DNA of 53,181 bases. It comes from Caldovatus aquaticus (GTDB taxonomy: Bacteria > Pseudomonadota > Alphaproteobacteria > Acetobacterales > Acetobacteraceae). The position numbers were made by a program, and so were the translations under genes. This document shows positions 24,626 to 36,657 of this stretch, piece after piece (within the stretch, counting starts at the first letter, position 1; every line of letters starts with the position of its first letter). The notes below the pieces were generated by a model. That model made no database searches. It was not told the origin of the DNA and was given only the letters and a program-made list of their open reading frames with translations. Location: positions 1-53,181 of the forward strand of contig NZ_JAHZUY010000017.1 in NCBI RefSeq assembly GCF_019458025.1, written 5' to 3'.

Positions 24626-26161
24626 ATGGAGAAGCAATCTGGCACGACCTCACCCGCCAGCCTCGCGGCGTCTGCCGCCGCCGTGATGCCAGCCGAACGC
24701 CATTTGACGGAGGCCTGGGCCCGCATCCGCGGTCGCCTGCGTGAAGAGGTCGGCGAGGTCGAGTATCGTGCCTGGCTGCGCCAGATGACGCTCGCCGGCG
24801 TCGAGGGCGACGAGGCGGTGGTGCTGCTGCCGACCCGCTTCCTGCGCGACTGGGTGCGCAGCCACTACGGCGATCGGCTGCGCGCGCTGTGGCAACAGGA
24901 ATTCCCCGGCGTGCGGCGCGTGGAGATCCGTGTCGCGCGCAGCGGGGCCGAGACCGGCGTGGCCGCCGCCAAGGCGCCCGCAGGGCCGGCGGCCGCCGCG
25001 CCCCGGCCGGCGCAGGGCAGCGCCGACGGGACCGCCACCGCCGCCCGCGGCGGAACCGCCGGCGGCCTGGCCGAGGCGCTCGCGGCCGGGCCTGGCGACG
25101 CCGCGCGCCACGCGGCCGACGCGCGCACCATGGAGTGGGCGGCACCGCTCGACCCGCGCTTCACCTTCGACAGCTTCATCGTCGGCAGGCCGAACGAGTT
25201 CGCCCACGCCTGCGCGCGGCGCGTGGCCGAGCGGCCGGCGAGCCCGGGCTTCAACCCGCTCTTCCTCTACGGCGGCGTCGGCCTCGGCAAGACGCACCTG
25301 ATGCACGCCATCGCCTGGGCGATCCGCGAGATGCACCCGGCGAAGAGCGTCGCCTACATGAGCGCCGAGAAGTTCATGTACCGCTTCATCGCCGCGCTGC
25401 GCAGCCAGAACACCATGGAGTTCAAGGAATCGCTCCGCTCCGTGGACGTGCTGATGATCGACGACCTGCAGTTCCTCATCGGCAAGGACAACACGCAGGA
25501 GGAGTTCTTCCACACCTTCAACGCGCTGGTGGACGCCGGCAAGCAGATCGTCGTCAGCGCCGACAAGTCGCCCTCCGACCTCTCGGGCCTCGAGGACCGG
25601 CTGCGCACGCGCCTCGGCTGCGGCATGGTGGCCGACATCCACGCCACCACCTACGAGCTGCGCCTCTCGATCCTGCAGGCCAAGGCCGCGGCGGCGGGCG
25701 TGCCGGTGCCGGCCAAGGTGATGGAGTTCCTCGCCCACAAGATCACCTCGAACGTGCGCGAGCTGGAGGGCGCGCTGAACCGGCTGATCGCGCACGCCAA
25801 CCTGTTCGGCCGCCCGATCACGCTGGAGGGCGCGCAGGAGGTGCTGCACGACATCCTGCGCGCGCACGACCGGCGCGTGACCATCGAGGAGATCCAGCGC
25901 CGCGTCGCCGAGCACTACAACATCCGGCTGACCGACATGAGCAGCGCGCGGCGCGCGCGCAACGTCGCCCGCCCGCGCCAGGTGGCGATGTACCTCGCCA
26001 AGCAGCTCACCTCGCGCAGCCTGCCCGAGATCGGCCGTCGCTTCGGCAACCGCGACCACACCACGGTGATGCACGCGGTGAGCCGCGTGGCCGAGCTGAT
26101 GCAGCAGGACGCCGCCTTCGCCGAGGACGTCGAGCTGCTGCGGCGGATGCTGGAGACCTGA
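24626..26161 (+). CDS. dnaA: Chromosomal replication initiator protein DnaA
   Basis: Initiator ATPase that opens the origin, 511 residues. Domain I (about 25-105) includes WARIRGRLREEVGEVEYRAW. A long Ala/Gly/Thr-rich linker (105-175) is domain II. Domain III has Walker A LYGGVGLGKTHLMHAIAWAI near 214-233 and Walker B VLMIDDLQFLIGKDNTQEEF near 275. Domain IV ends with the DNA-binding signature FGNRDHTTVMHAVSRV near 472. The start was set at the first in-frame ATG (24626); an internal ATG at 24686 is possible. dnaN, recF and gyrB follow in the classical order. Confidence 0.98.
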   Translation: MEKQSGTTSPASLAASAAAVMPAERHLTEAWARIRGRLREEVGEVEYRAWLRQMTLAGVEGDEAVVLLPTRFLRDWVRSHYGDRLRALWQQEFPGVRRVEIRVARSGAETGVAAAKAPAGPAAAAPRPAQGSADGTATAARGGTAGGLAEALAAGPGDAARHAADARTMEWAAPLDPRFTFDSFIVGRPNEFAHACARRVAERPASPGFNPLFLYGGVGLGKTHLMHAIAWAIREMHPAKSVAYMSAEKFMYRFIAALRSQNTMEFKESLRSVDVLMIDDLQFLIGKDNTQEEFFHTFNALVDAGKQIVVSADKSPSDLSGLEDRLRTRLGCGMVADIHATTYELRLSILQAKAAAAGVPVPAKVMEFLAHKITSNVRELEGALNRLIAHANLFGRPITLEGAQEVLHDILRAHDRRVTIEEIQRRVAEHYNIRLTDMSSARRARNVARPRQVAMYLAKQLTSRSLPEIGRRFGNRDHTTVMHAVSRVAELMQQDAAFAEDVELLRRMLET

Positions 26162-26260
26162 CGGCGCCGGCCGCGCCCGGCCCGTCCGCGGCGCCCCGGC
26201 CCGGCCCGCCGCCCGCGAATCGCGCCGCGCGGGCGGCTTCTCGCCTCCTGCGGCCGCTGC

Positions 26261-26266
26261 TAGAGT
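26261..26266 (+). promoter_or_regulatory. Possible -10 box for dnaN
   Basis: GCTAGAGT around 26259-26266 resembles the GCTAnA type -10 box in the 237-bp dnaA-dnaN gap. The -35 position (about 26238-26243, TTCTCG) matches poorly. A promoter here would give a leader of about 125 bases. Confidence 0.3.
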
Positions 26267-26398
26267 GCGATCCCCGCCGCGCCGGCCGGGACGGGCGCTC
26301 CCGCTGGGACGCGCCGAGGCCAGCGCGATGGGAGCGGGGAAGCGAGTGGGGCCCGGGGCGGAATCCCGGGCCGGCGGCGTCGGGAAGATTCGGGTGCC

Positions 26399-27529
26399 AT
26401 GAAGTTCACGGTGGACCGGGCGGTGCTGCTCAAGGCCCTGGCGCACGTCCAGAGCGTAGTCGAGCGCCGCAACACCATCCCCATCCTGGCGAACGTCCTG
26501 CTCGAGGCGACCAAGGACGGCACGCTGCGCCTCACCGCGACCGACATGGAGATCGCCATCGTCGAGGAGGTCGTCGGCGCCGCCGTCGCCCAGCCCGGCA
26601 AGACCACCGCGCCGGCCGCGACCCTCTACGAGATCGTCCGCAAGCTGCCCGAGGCCGCGAAGGTCGAGCTGCAGCACCCTGGCGGCGACGCCCCGCTCGC
26701 GCTCCGTGCCGGCCGGTTCGCCACCTCGCTGGTGGTCCTCCCGGTCGAGGACTTCCCCTCCATGACCGAGGGCAAGCTGCCGACCGTCTTCTCGCTCAAG
26801 GCCGGCACGCTGCGCGCGCTGATCGACCGCACGCGCTTCGCCATCAGCACCGAGGAGACGCGCTACTACCTCAACGGCATCTACCTGCACGCGGGCGAAT
26901 CGGACGGCACGCCGGTGCTGCGCGCCGTCGCCACCGACGGCCACCGCCTCGCCCGCGTCGAGGAGCCGCTGCCGGACGGTGCCAAGGGCATGCCGGGCGT
27001 GATCGTGCCGCGCAAGACGGTCGCCGAGCTGCGCAAGCTCGCGGACGAGGCGCAGGACGAGATCGAGATCCGCCTCTCCGACACCAAGATCCAGTTCCGC
27101 TTCGGCGCCGTCGCCCTGACCTCGAAGCTGATAGACGGCACCTTCCCCGAGTACGAGCGCGTGATCCCGCGCGGCAACGACAAGGTGCTGCGGGTGGACA
27201 AGAAGGCGTTCGAGGATGCGGTGAACCGCGTCGCGGCGATCAGCACCGAACGCTCGCGCCCGGTGAAGCTCTCGCTCGACCGCAACCACCTGCTGCTCTC
27301 GGCGGCGAGCCCGGACCAGGGCCAGGCGCAGGAGGAGCTCGACGGCGAGGTGGTGCGCTACGAGAACGGCCCGCTCGAGATCGGCTTCCAGGCGCGCTAC
27401 CTCACCGACATCACCGGCCTGATCGAGGGCGAGGTCGAGTTCCGCTTCGCCGACGGCTCCGCCCCGACCCTGGTGCAGGACGTGGCGAAGACCGACGCGC
27501 TCTACGTGCTGATGCCGATGCGGGTGTGA
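26399..27529 (+). CDS. dnaN: DNA polymerase III subunit beta (sliding clamp)
   Basis: Ring-shaped processivity clamp, 376 residues, with three repeated clamp domains. Recognisable phrases are MKFTVDRAVLLKALAHVQSV at the start, VVERRNTIPILANVLLEA, VLPVEDFPSM, RFAISTEETRYYLNGIYLH, ATDGHRLARVEEPLP, LIDGTFPEYERVIPRGNDK and the C-terminal DALYVLMPMRV, whose MPM/VLMPMR end is universal. The length and both ends match alphaproteobacterial DnaN. It is immediately followed by a palindrome AGCGGCCGGCCGCT overlapping the stop region. Confidence 0.98.
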   Translation: MKFTVDRAVLLKALAHVQSVVERRNTIPILANVLLEATKDGTLRLTATDMEIAIVEEVVGAAVAQPGKTTAPAATLYEIVRKLPEAAKVELQHPGGDAPLALRAGRFATSLVVLPVEDFPSMTEGKLPTVFSLKAGTLRALIDRTRFAISTEETRYYLNGIYLHAGESDGTPVLRAVATDGHRLARVEEPLPDGAKGMPGVIVPRKTVAELRKLADEAQDEIEIRLSDTKIQFRFGAVALTSKLIDGTFPEYERVIPRGNDKVLRVDKKAFEDAVNRVAAISTERSRPVKLSLDRNHLLLSAASPDQGQAQEELDGEVVRYENGPLEIGFQARYLTDITGLIEGEVEFRFADGSAPTLVQDVAKTDALYVLMPMRV

Positions 27530-27610
27530 GCGGCCGGCCGCTTCCCCCAGGCCTCGCCTCCCGCCCTCGGCGCCGCGCCGGCCGGCTCGATCGGCCGCCG
27601 TCCCGGCGCA

Positions 27611-27639
27611 TTCCCGTCCGCCGGCGCGGCTGCTAAGCA
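27611..27639 (+). promoter_or_regulatory. Possible leaderless-type promoter of recF
   Basis: TTCCCG (27611-27616), a 17-base spacer and TAAGCA (27634-27639, inside GCTAAGCA) would start transcription at about 27646, exactly the GTG start of recF. The -35 box is weak. The -10 lies inside a perfect inverted repeat GCTGCT-A-AGCAGC (27629-27641). Confidence 0.35.
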
Positions 27640-27645
27640 GCGGCG

Positions 27646-31342
<3,697 letters not shown>

Positions 31343-31373
31343 GCGCGCGCCGCGCCCTCTCGACGGCGCGCGC
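31343..31373 (+). terminator. Strong hairpin after gyrB
   Basis: GCGCGCGCCG (31343-31352) and CGGCGCGCGC (31364-31373) form a perfect 10-bp GC stem with an 11-base loop, starting directly after the gyrB TGA. No T run follows. Confidence 0.55.
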
Positions 31374-31442
31374 CGGCCGCCGCAGACTCGCGCCGCGGCG
31401 CGGCGCCCGCCGGCGCGCCGCAGGGGACCGGAGGGGGAGCGC

Positions 31443-31898
31443 ATGCTCGAGGTGGAGAGGCCGGCCGACATGGCCGCCCATGTCGGCCGGAAGCTCGGCG
31501 TCAGCGACTGGTTCACGGTGGACCAGAAGACCATCGACCTGTTCGCCGAGGCGACCGGCGACCATCAGTGGATCCATGTGGACGTGGAACGGGCACGGCG
31601 CGAGCTGCCGGGCGGCAGGACCATCGCGCACGGCTACCTCACCCTCTCGCTGCTGCCGCGCCTCGCGCCGACCATCTACCGGATCAGGAACCGCTCGCGC
31701 GGGATCAACTACGGCTCGAACAAGGTGCGCTTCACCGCGCCGGTCCCGGCCGGCTCGCGCATCCGCCTCCACCTGACGCTGAAGGCGTGCGAGCCGATCC
31801 CGGGCGGCCAGCGCCTGACCTTCGAGAACGTCATGGAGATCGAGGGCAGCGACCGTCCGGTGCTGGTCGCCGAGACGCTGTCCCAGGTGTACGACTGA
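31443..31898 (+). CDS. MaoC-family (R)-specific enoyl-CoA hydratase-like protein
   Basis: A hot-dog-fold dehydratase of 151 residues. The hydratase-2 signature is present: FAEATGDHQWIHVDVERA (Asp-x4-His pair) and GRTIAHGYLTLSLLPRLAP. NYGSNKVRFTAPVPAGSRIR follows, common in MaoC proteins that act on acyl-CoA. GGAGGGGGAGCGC is a strong ribosome binding site. The gene precedes a ThDP-dependent enzyme by 32 bases on the same strand, so the two may be co-transcribed. The substrate is unknown; (R)-3-hydroxyacyl-CoA formation is the family default. Confidence 0.88.
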   Translation: MLEVERPADMAAHVGRKLGVSDWFTVDQKTIDLFAEATGDHQWIHVDVERARRELPGGRTIAHGYLTLSLLPRLAPTIYRIRNRSRGINYGSNKVRFTAPVPAGSRIRLHLTLKACEPIPGGQRLTFENVMEIEGSDRPVLVAETLSQVYD

Positions 31899-31930
31899 CC
31901 CCGCCATCGCGGAACGCAGGAGCGGAGGGG

Positions 31931-33619
31931 ATGGACCAGCAGCCCGCCACGACCATGACCGGCGCGGAGTTCCTCGCGCGCAGCATCGCCGCCTCCGGCC
32001 AGACGCACGTGTTCTTCGTGGACGCGGTGCTGCGCCGTACGCTGCTGCTGCTGAACGATCTCGGCGTGCAGACGGTGCTCGCCCACACCGAGAAGGCGGC
32101 GGCCTACATGGCCGACGGCTACGCCCGCCTCTCCGGCCGCCCGGGCATCGTCGCGGCGCAGTCGGTGGGCGCGGCGAACCTCGCGGCCGGGCTGCAGGAC
32201 GCCTGGCTCGCCCGCGCCCCGATCCTGGCGCTGACGGGCCGGAAGGTGCCGGCGCACCAGCACCGCAACGCCTACCAGGAGATCGCGCACGCGCCGCTGT
32301 TCGCGCCGGTCACCACCTTCTCCGCCGACGTCGCCGACGCCGCCGACCTGCCGCGCGTGCTGCGCCAGGCCTGGGCGGCCTCGGTCGCGGTGCCGCCGCG
32401 CCCGGTGCATCTCGACCTGTTCGGCCTGCAGGCGGAGGTGGTCGAGACCGGGACCGTCACCGCCCGCCCGCTCGATCTCTCCGCCCTGCGCGCGCCCGCC
32501 TATCGCGCCGGACCCGACCCGGCGGCGGTGAGCGCCGCCGCCGCCACGCTCCGCGCCACGCCGCGCGTCGCGATCGTCGCCGGCGACGGCGCCGCGCTGT
32601 CGCGCTGCGGGCCCGAGCTGCTCGCCCTGGCCGAGGCGCTGGCGGCGCCGCTCGCCACCTCGCTCGGCGCGCGCGGCCTCGTGCCGACGCGCCATCCCCT
32701 CCACATCGGCGTCGTCGGCAGCTATTCCGCGCCGCCGGCCAACCACATCCTCGACGGGGCGGAGCTGGTCCTGTTCGTCGGCGCCGACACCGGCGACATG
32801 CTCACCAACTACTGGCGGGTGCCGCGGCCCGGCACGCGCGTGATCCAGATCGACGCCGACCCGCTGGAGTTCGAACGCAGCTACGCCACCGAGCTCGCGC
32901 TGATCGGCGATCCGCGCGCCGTGCTGCGCGCGCTCGCGGCGGAGATCGGCCGCCCGGCGCGCGACCGCTCCTACCTCGCCGAGGCCGAGGCGCGGCTTGC
33001 CGCCTGGCGCGCGGCGATCGCCCCGCGTCTCGCCAGCGATGCCGCGCCGATCGATCCCGCGCGCCTCTGCGCCGAGATCACCGCGGCGCTGCCGGAGGAC
33101 GGGATCCTGGTCGCCGACACCGGCTATTCCGGCATCTGGACCGGCACGCTGGTGGAGCTGAACGGCGCGGGCCAGACCTATCTGCGCGCCGCCGGCTCGC
33201 TCGGCTGGTCCTTCCCCGCCGCGCTCGGCGCCAAATGCGCCGCCCCGCACCGCAAGGTCGTGTGCTGGAGCGGCGACGGCGCCTTCTACTACCATCTCGC
33301 CGAGCTGGAGACGGCCCGCCGCCGCGGCATCGCCGTGACGGTGGTGATCAACAACAATTCCGGCTTCGGCCAGGGCTGGCCCAACCTGCGCCGCCTCGCC
33401 GGCAACCGCCCGGGGGCGGCGGAGACGCTGCTGCGCTTCGGCCCCACCGACTTCACCGCGGTCGCGCGCAGCTTCGGCCTGCGCGGCATCCGGGTCGAGC
33501 GGCCGGAGCAGATCGCGCCGGCGCTGCGCGAGGCGATCGCCGCCGACGAGACCGTGGTGGTGGATGTCGTCACCGACATCGAGGCCCGCGCGCCCGAGGC
33601 CTGGGCGCCGCCCGCGTAA
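31931..33619 (+). CDS. Thiamine-diphosphate-dependent enzyme, acetolactate-synthase-like
   Basis: A 562-residue enzyme with the three-domain layout of acetolactate synthase and related decarboxylases. The catalytic glutamate that activates ThDP is Glu54 in AHTEKAAAYMADGYARLSG. The C-terminal ThDP/Mg motif begins GDGAFYYHLAELETARRRG near 446 and ends with VVINNNSGFG. The His-His pair of pyruvate-type decarboxylases is not seen. The real reaction cannot be assigned: it may be a 2-oxoacid decarboxylase or carboligase. GGAGCGGAGGGG directly before the ATG is a strong ribosome binding site. It follows the MaoC gene and precedes the aromatic-hydroxylase cluster, which may or may not be functionally linked. 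Confidence 0.82.
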   Translation: MDQQPATTMTGAEFLARSIAASGQTHVFFVDAVLRRTLLLLNDLGVQTVLAHTEKAAAYMADGYARLSGRPGIVAAQSVGAANLAAGLQDAWLARAPILALTGRKVPAHQHRNAYQEIAHAPLFAPVTTFSADVADAADLPRVLRQAWAASVAVPPRPVHLDLFGLQAEVVETGTVTARPLDLSALRAPAYRAGPDPAAVSAAAATLRATPRVAIVAGDGAALSRCGPELLALAEALAAPLATSLGARGLVPTRHPLHIGVVGSYSAPPANHILDGAELVLFVGADTGDMLTNYWRVPRPGTRVIQIDADPLEFERSYATELALIGDPRAVLRALAAEIGRPARDRSYLAEAEARLAAWRAAIAPRLASDAAPIDPARLCAEITAALPEDGILVADTGYSGIWTGTLVELNGAGQTYLRAAGSLGWSFPAALGAKCAAPHRKVVCWSGDGAFYYHLAELETARRRGIAVTVVINNNSGFGQGWPNLRRLAGNRPGAAETLLRFGPTDFTAVARSFGLRGIRVERPEQIAPALREAIAADETVVVDVVTDIEARAPEAWAPPA

Positions 33620-33693
33620 CCGCCGCCGGGGGCGCCCGGCGCTGCCGCCTGGGCCCGCGTCGGCCGGCCGCCCGCTCCCGCCGGCGAAGACCG

Positions 33694-33723
33694 CTGACGC
33701 GCCGGACGGCGGGGTGCTAAACC
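33694..33723 (+). promoter_or_regulatory. Putative promoter of the homogentisate-route cluster
   Basis: CTGACG (33694-33699), an 18-base spacer and TAAACC (33718-33723, in the context GCTAAACC) match the alphaproteobacterial TTGACG/GCTAnA pattern. It would start transcription about 32 bases before the FAD monooxygenase gene. Confidence 0.5.
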
Positions 33724-33761
33724 CGCTGCCGCGCCGGACGGACGGCGCCACGGGGTGCGCG

Positions 33762-35432
33762 ATGGCCGATCCCGACTACCAGGCCCTGGTCTTTCCCTAT
33801 GTGCGCTCGCCGGACCAGGACGCGCCGGCGCCGGTGCGCCATCCGGCGGTGGTGGTCGGCGCGGGGCCGGTCGGCCTCGCCGCCGCCGTGGACCTGGCGC
33901 GGCACGGCGTCCCCGTGCTGCTGCTCGACGAGGACGAGCGGCTCTCCGCCGGCTCGCGCGCCATCTGCTTCGCCAAGCGCACGCTCGAGATCTTCGACCG
34001 GCTCGGCTGCGGCGACCGCATGGTGGCGAAGGGGGTGGGGTGGAAGACCGGCAAGGTCTTCTTCCGCGATGCCCCGGTCTATGCCTTCGACCTGCTGCCG
34101 GAGACCGGCCACGAGCGCCCCGCCTTCATCAACCTGCAGCAGTACTACGTCGAGGGCTACCTGCTCGACCGCGCGCGCGAGCTGGCGAATCTCGAGATCC
34201 GCTGGCGGAACCGCGTCATCGGCATCGCCCCGGACGCAGACGGCGTGACGCTGACGGTGACGACGGCCGAGGGCGACTACCGCCTGCGCGCCGACTGGGT
34301 GATCGCCGCCGACGGCGCGCGCAGCACGCTGCGCGCGCTGCTGGGGCTGGAGAGCAGGGGCCGCGTCTTCCGCGACCGCTTCCTGATCGCCGACGTGCGG
34401 ATGTCCGCCCCCTTCCCGGCCGAGCGCTGGTTCTGGTTCGACCCGCCCTTCCACCCCGGCCAGTCGGTGCTGCTGCACCGCCAGCCGGACGACGTCTGGC
34501 GGGTGGACTTCCAGCTCGGCTGGGACGCCGACCCCGTCGAGGAGCGCAAGCCCGAGCGCGTGATCCCCCGCATCCGCGCCCTGCTCGGCGAGGGTGTGGA
34601 CTTCGCGCTGCTCTGGGTCAGCGTCTACACCTTCGCCTGCCTGCGCATCGAGCGCTTCCGCCACGGCCGCGTGCTGTTCGCGGGCGATGCCGCGCACGGC
34701 GTCTCCCCCTTCGGCGCCCGCGGCGCCAACTCCGGCATCCAGGACGCGGAAAACCTGGCCTGGAAGCTCGCCCTCGTGCTCCGGGGGAAGGCGCCCGAGC
34801 ACCTCCTCGACAGCTACGACGCCGAGCGGGTGCCGGCGGCGGACGAGAACATCCTGAACTCGACGCGCAGCACCGACTTCATCACGCCGAAGAGCGAGGT
34901 CAGCCGCACCTTCCGCGACGCGGTGCTGCGGCTTGCCCGCGACTGTCCCTTCGCGCGGCGGCTGGTGAACAGCGGACGGCTCTCGGTGCCGGCGACGCTG
35001 CGCGACTCGCCGCTCAACACGCCGGACGAGGAGCCCTTCGCCGGCGCCATGGTGCCGGGCGCGCCGGCGACCGACGCGCCGGTCCGCGCCGGCGGGCGGC
35101 CGTCCTGGTTCCTGCGGCACGTCGGCGACACCTTCTCGCTGGTGCACTTCCTCGGCGCGGCGGAGGCGCCGCCCGCGGCCCTGCGCGGCCTCGCCGCGGA
35201 GGCCGCCGTCCCGCTGCGCGCCCTCGCCGTCGCCCTGCCCGGCGCGGATCCGCCGGCGCCCGGCGATCCCGCCGTGATCGAGGACGCGGAGGGGCTGCTC
35301 GCGGCGCGCTTCGACGCGTGCCCCGGCACCACCTACCTGCTGCGGCCGGACCAGCATGTCTGCGCGCGCTGGCGCCGCCTCGATCCGCCCCGGGTGCGCG
35401 CCGCCCTGGCGCGCGCCACGGGCCATGCGTAG
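33762..35432 (+). CDS. FAD-dependent aromatic monooxygenase (MhaA-like flavoprotein)
   Basis: A class A flavoprotein hydroxylase of 556 residues. The FAD-binding GAGPVGLAAAVDLARHG is at 33-49, the DG motif is VIAADGARSTLRALLG, and the second FAD motif is RVLFAGDAAHGVSPFGARGANSGIQD-like near 300. These fit the PheA/TfdB/MhpA group. Its neighbours (a 67-residue DUF2783 protein, hmgA and fahA) suggest it makes homogentisate. In Pseudomonas putida U the 3-hydroxyphenylacetate 6-hydroxylase is a flavoprotein of about this size (MhaA) with a very small partner (MhaB). The assignment to that reaction is inference; 4-hydroxyphenylacetate 1-hydroxylation would also give homogentisate. First gene after the promoter at 33694. 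Confidence 0.82.
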   Translation: MADPDYQALVFPYVRSPDQDAPAPVRHPAVVVGAGPVGLAAAVDLARHGVPVLLLDEDERLSAGSRAICFAKRTLEIFDRLGCGDRMVAKGVGWKTGKVFFRDAPVYAFDLLPETGHERPAFINLQQYYVEGYLLDRARELANLEIRWRNRVIGIAPDADGVTLTVTTAEGDYRLRADWVIAADGARSTLRALLGLESRGRVFRDRFLIADVRMSAPFPAERWFWFDPPFHPGQSVLLHRQPDDVWRVDFQLGWDADPVEERKPERVIPRIRALLGEGVDFALLWVSVYTFACLRIERFRHGRVLFAGDAAHGVSPFGARGANSGIQDAENLAWKLALVLRGKAPEHLLDSYDAERVPAADENILNSTRSTDFITPKSEVSRTFRDAVLRLARDCPFARRLVNSGRLSVPATLRDSPLNTPDEEPFAGAMVPGAPATDAPVRAGGRPSWFLRHVGDTFSLVHFLGAAEAPPAALRGLAAEAAVPLRALAVALPGADPPAPGDPAVIEDAEGLLAARFDACPGTTYLLRPDQHVCARWRRLDPPRVRAALARATGHA

Positions 35433-35442
35433 GAATGCCGCC

Positions 35443-35646
35443 ATGGCGACCCTGAACCTGGAGTCCAACCTCGCCGATCCGGACGCCTTCTACGAGGCGC
35501 TGATCGAGATGCACCGCGACCTCACGCCGGAGCAGAGCGCGGCGGCGAACGCGGCCCTGATCCTGCTGCTCGCCAACCAGGTCGGCGACCTCGCCGTGCT
35601 GCGCGCGGCAATGGCCCGGGCACGCGCCACCGTCACCACCGACTGA
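35443..35646 (+). CDS. DUF2783 small protein, probable hydroxylase partner (MhaB-like)
   Basis: A 67-residue protein: it reads LNLESNLADPDAFYEALIEM, then HRDLTPEQSAAANAALILLL and LANQVGDLAVLRAAMARARA. This is the DUF2783 pattern: predicted all-helical, no signal peptide. It begins 10 bases after the FAD monooxygenase stop with AGGA as ribosome binding site and lies 20 bases before the MBL gene. The size and position match MhaB, the small coupling component of the two-component 3-hydroxyphenylacetate 6-hydroxylase. That identity is my inference from context and size, not from catalytic residues. Confidence 0.8.
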   Translation: MATLNLESNLADPDAFYEALIEMHRDLTPEQSAAANAALILLLANQVGDLAVLRAAMARARATVTTD

Positions 35647-35666
35647 CCCGCAGGGGAGAGACGTCC

Positions 35667-36644
35667 ATGGCAGGCTTCGCCAGCACCAACGACCTCGCCG
35701 AGAAGACCGCCTCCTTCGACGAGCTCGGCCCCGGCCTCTACGGCTACACGGCGGAGGGCGACCCGAACTCCGGCGTCGTGATCGGAGACGACTCCGTGCT
35801 GGTGGTGGACGCGCAGGCGACGCCGGCCCTGGCGCAGCAGGTGATCGCGCGCATCCGGAGCGTCACCGACAAGCCGATCCGCCACGTCGTGCTGACGCAC
35901 TACCACGCCGTGCGCGTGCTCGGCGCCTCGGCCTACGCGGGGGCGGAGATCATCGCCTCCGACGTCACGCGCGCGCTGATCGCCGAGCGCGGCCGGCAGG
36001 ACATGGAGAGCGAGATCGGCCGCTTCCCCCGCCTGTTCCGCGGCAAGGAGGGCATTCCCGGCCTCACCTGGCCGCACCTGACGTTCCACAGGCGGATGAC
36101 GCTGTGGCTGGGCCGGCGCGAAGTGCAGATCATCCACATCGGCCGCAGCCACACCGCCGGCGACACGGTCGTCTGGCTGCCGCAGGAGCGCGTGCTGTTC
36201 GCCGGCGACACGGTCGAGTACGGCGCTACCCCCTACTGCGGCGACGCGCACTTCGCCGACTGGCCGACCACCCTCGCCGCGGTGCGGGCGCTCGGCGCCG
36301 AGCGCATGGTGCCGGGCCGCGGCCGCAGCCTGATGAGCCGCGCGGAGGTGGAGGAGGCGATCGCCGGCACCGACGCCTACACCTCCGATCTGTTCGCGAT
36401 CGCACGGCGCGGCGTCGCGCGCGGCGCCTCGCTCAAGGAGGTGTATGACGAGGCGATGACGGCGCTGCGCCCGAAATACGGCCACTGGGTGATCTTCGAC
36501 CACTGCATGCCCTTCAATGTCAGCCGCGCCTACGACGAGGCGAAGGGCCTCGACCACCCGCGCATCTGGACCGCCGAGCGCGACCTCGAGATGTGGCGCG
36601 CCCTGGAGCGGGGCGAGGCGGCGAAGCCCGGCGAGACGCGCTGA
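35667..36644 (+). CDS. MBL-fold metallo-hydrolase-like protein with an altered metal motif
   Basis: A 325-residue metallo-beta-lactamase-fold protein. The first metal motif reads [15 protein letters not shown]: His78 and His80 are present, but the HxHxDH positions for Asp and the third His are Val82 and Arg83. A third-site His (His162 in GRSHTAGDT) and the bridging Asp181 ([10 protein letters not shown]) remain. One zinc could still bind, but not the usual binuclear centre. The C-terminal part (230-310) is a family extension with [20 protein letters not shown]. It lies between the DUF2783 gene and hmgA, 13 bases from the latter, so it belongs to the homogentisate operon. It is not the missing maleylacetoacetate isomerase by fold. 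Confidence 0.8.
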   Translation: MAGFASTNDLAEKTASFDELGPGLYGYTAEGDPNSGVVIGDDSVLVVDAQATPALAQQVIARIRSVTDKPIRHVVLTHYHAVRVLGASAYAGAEIIASDVTRALIAERGRQDMESEIGRFPRLFRGKEGIPGLTWPHLTFHRRMTLWLGRREVQIIHIGRSHTAGDTVVWLPQERVLFAGDTVEYGATPYCGDAHFADWPTTLAAVRALGAERMVPGRGRSLMSRAEVEEAIAGTDAYTSDLFAIARRGVARGASLKEVYDEAMTALRPKYGHWVIFDHCMPFNVSRAYDEAKGLDHPRIWTAERDLEMWRALERGEAAKPGETR

Positions 36645-36657
36645 GGGGAGGCGAGCG

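Noticed and set aside
27529-27542. AGCGGCCGGCCGCT palindrome at the dnaN stop as a terminator
   Set aside because: The palindrome has no loop, so it cannot form a normal RNA hairpin; likely a composition effect.
31931-33619. Glyoxylate carboligase to complete the hyi-glxR route
   Set aside because: The ThDP enzyme has the catalytic Glu54, whereas glyoxylate carboligase has Val at that position; it is also 11 kb from hyi-glxR.
35667-36644. MBL protein as the missing maleylacetoacetate isomerase
   Set aside because: Known isomerases of this step are glutathione-transferase-like; the fold here is different and there is no evidence for isomerase activity.
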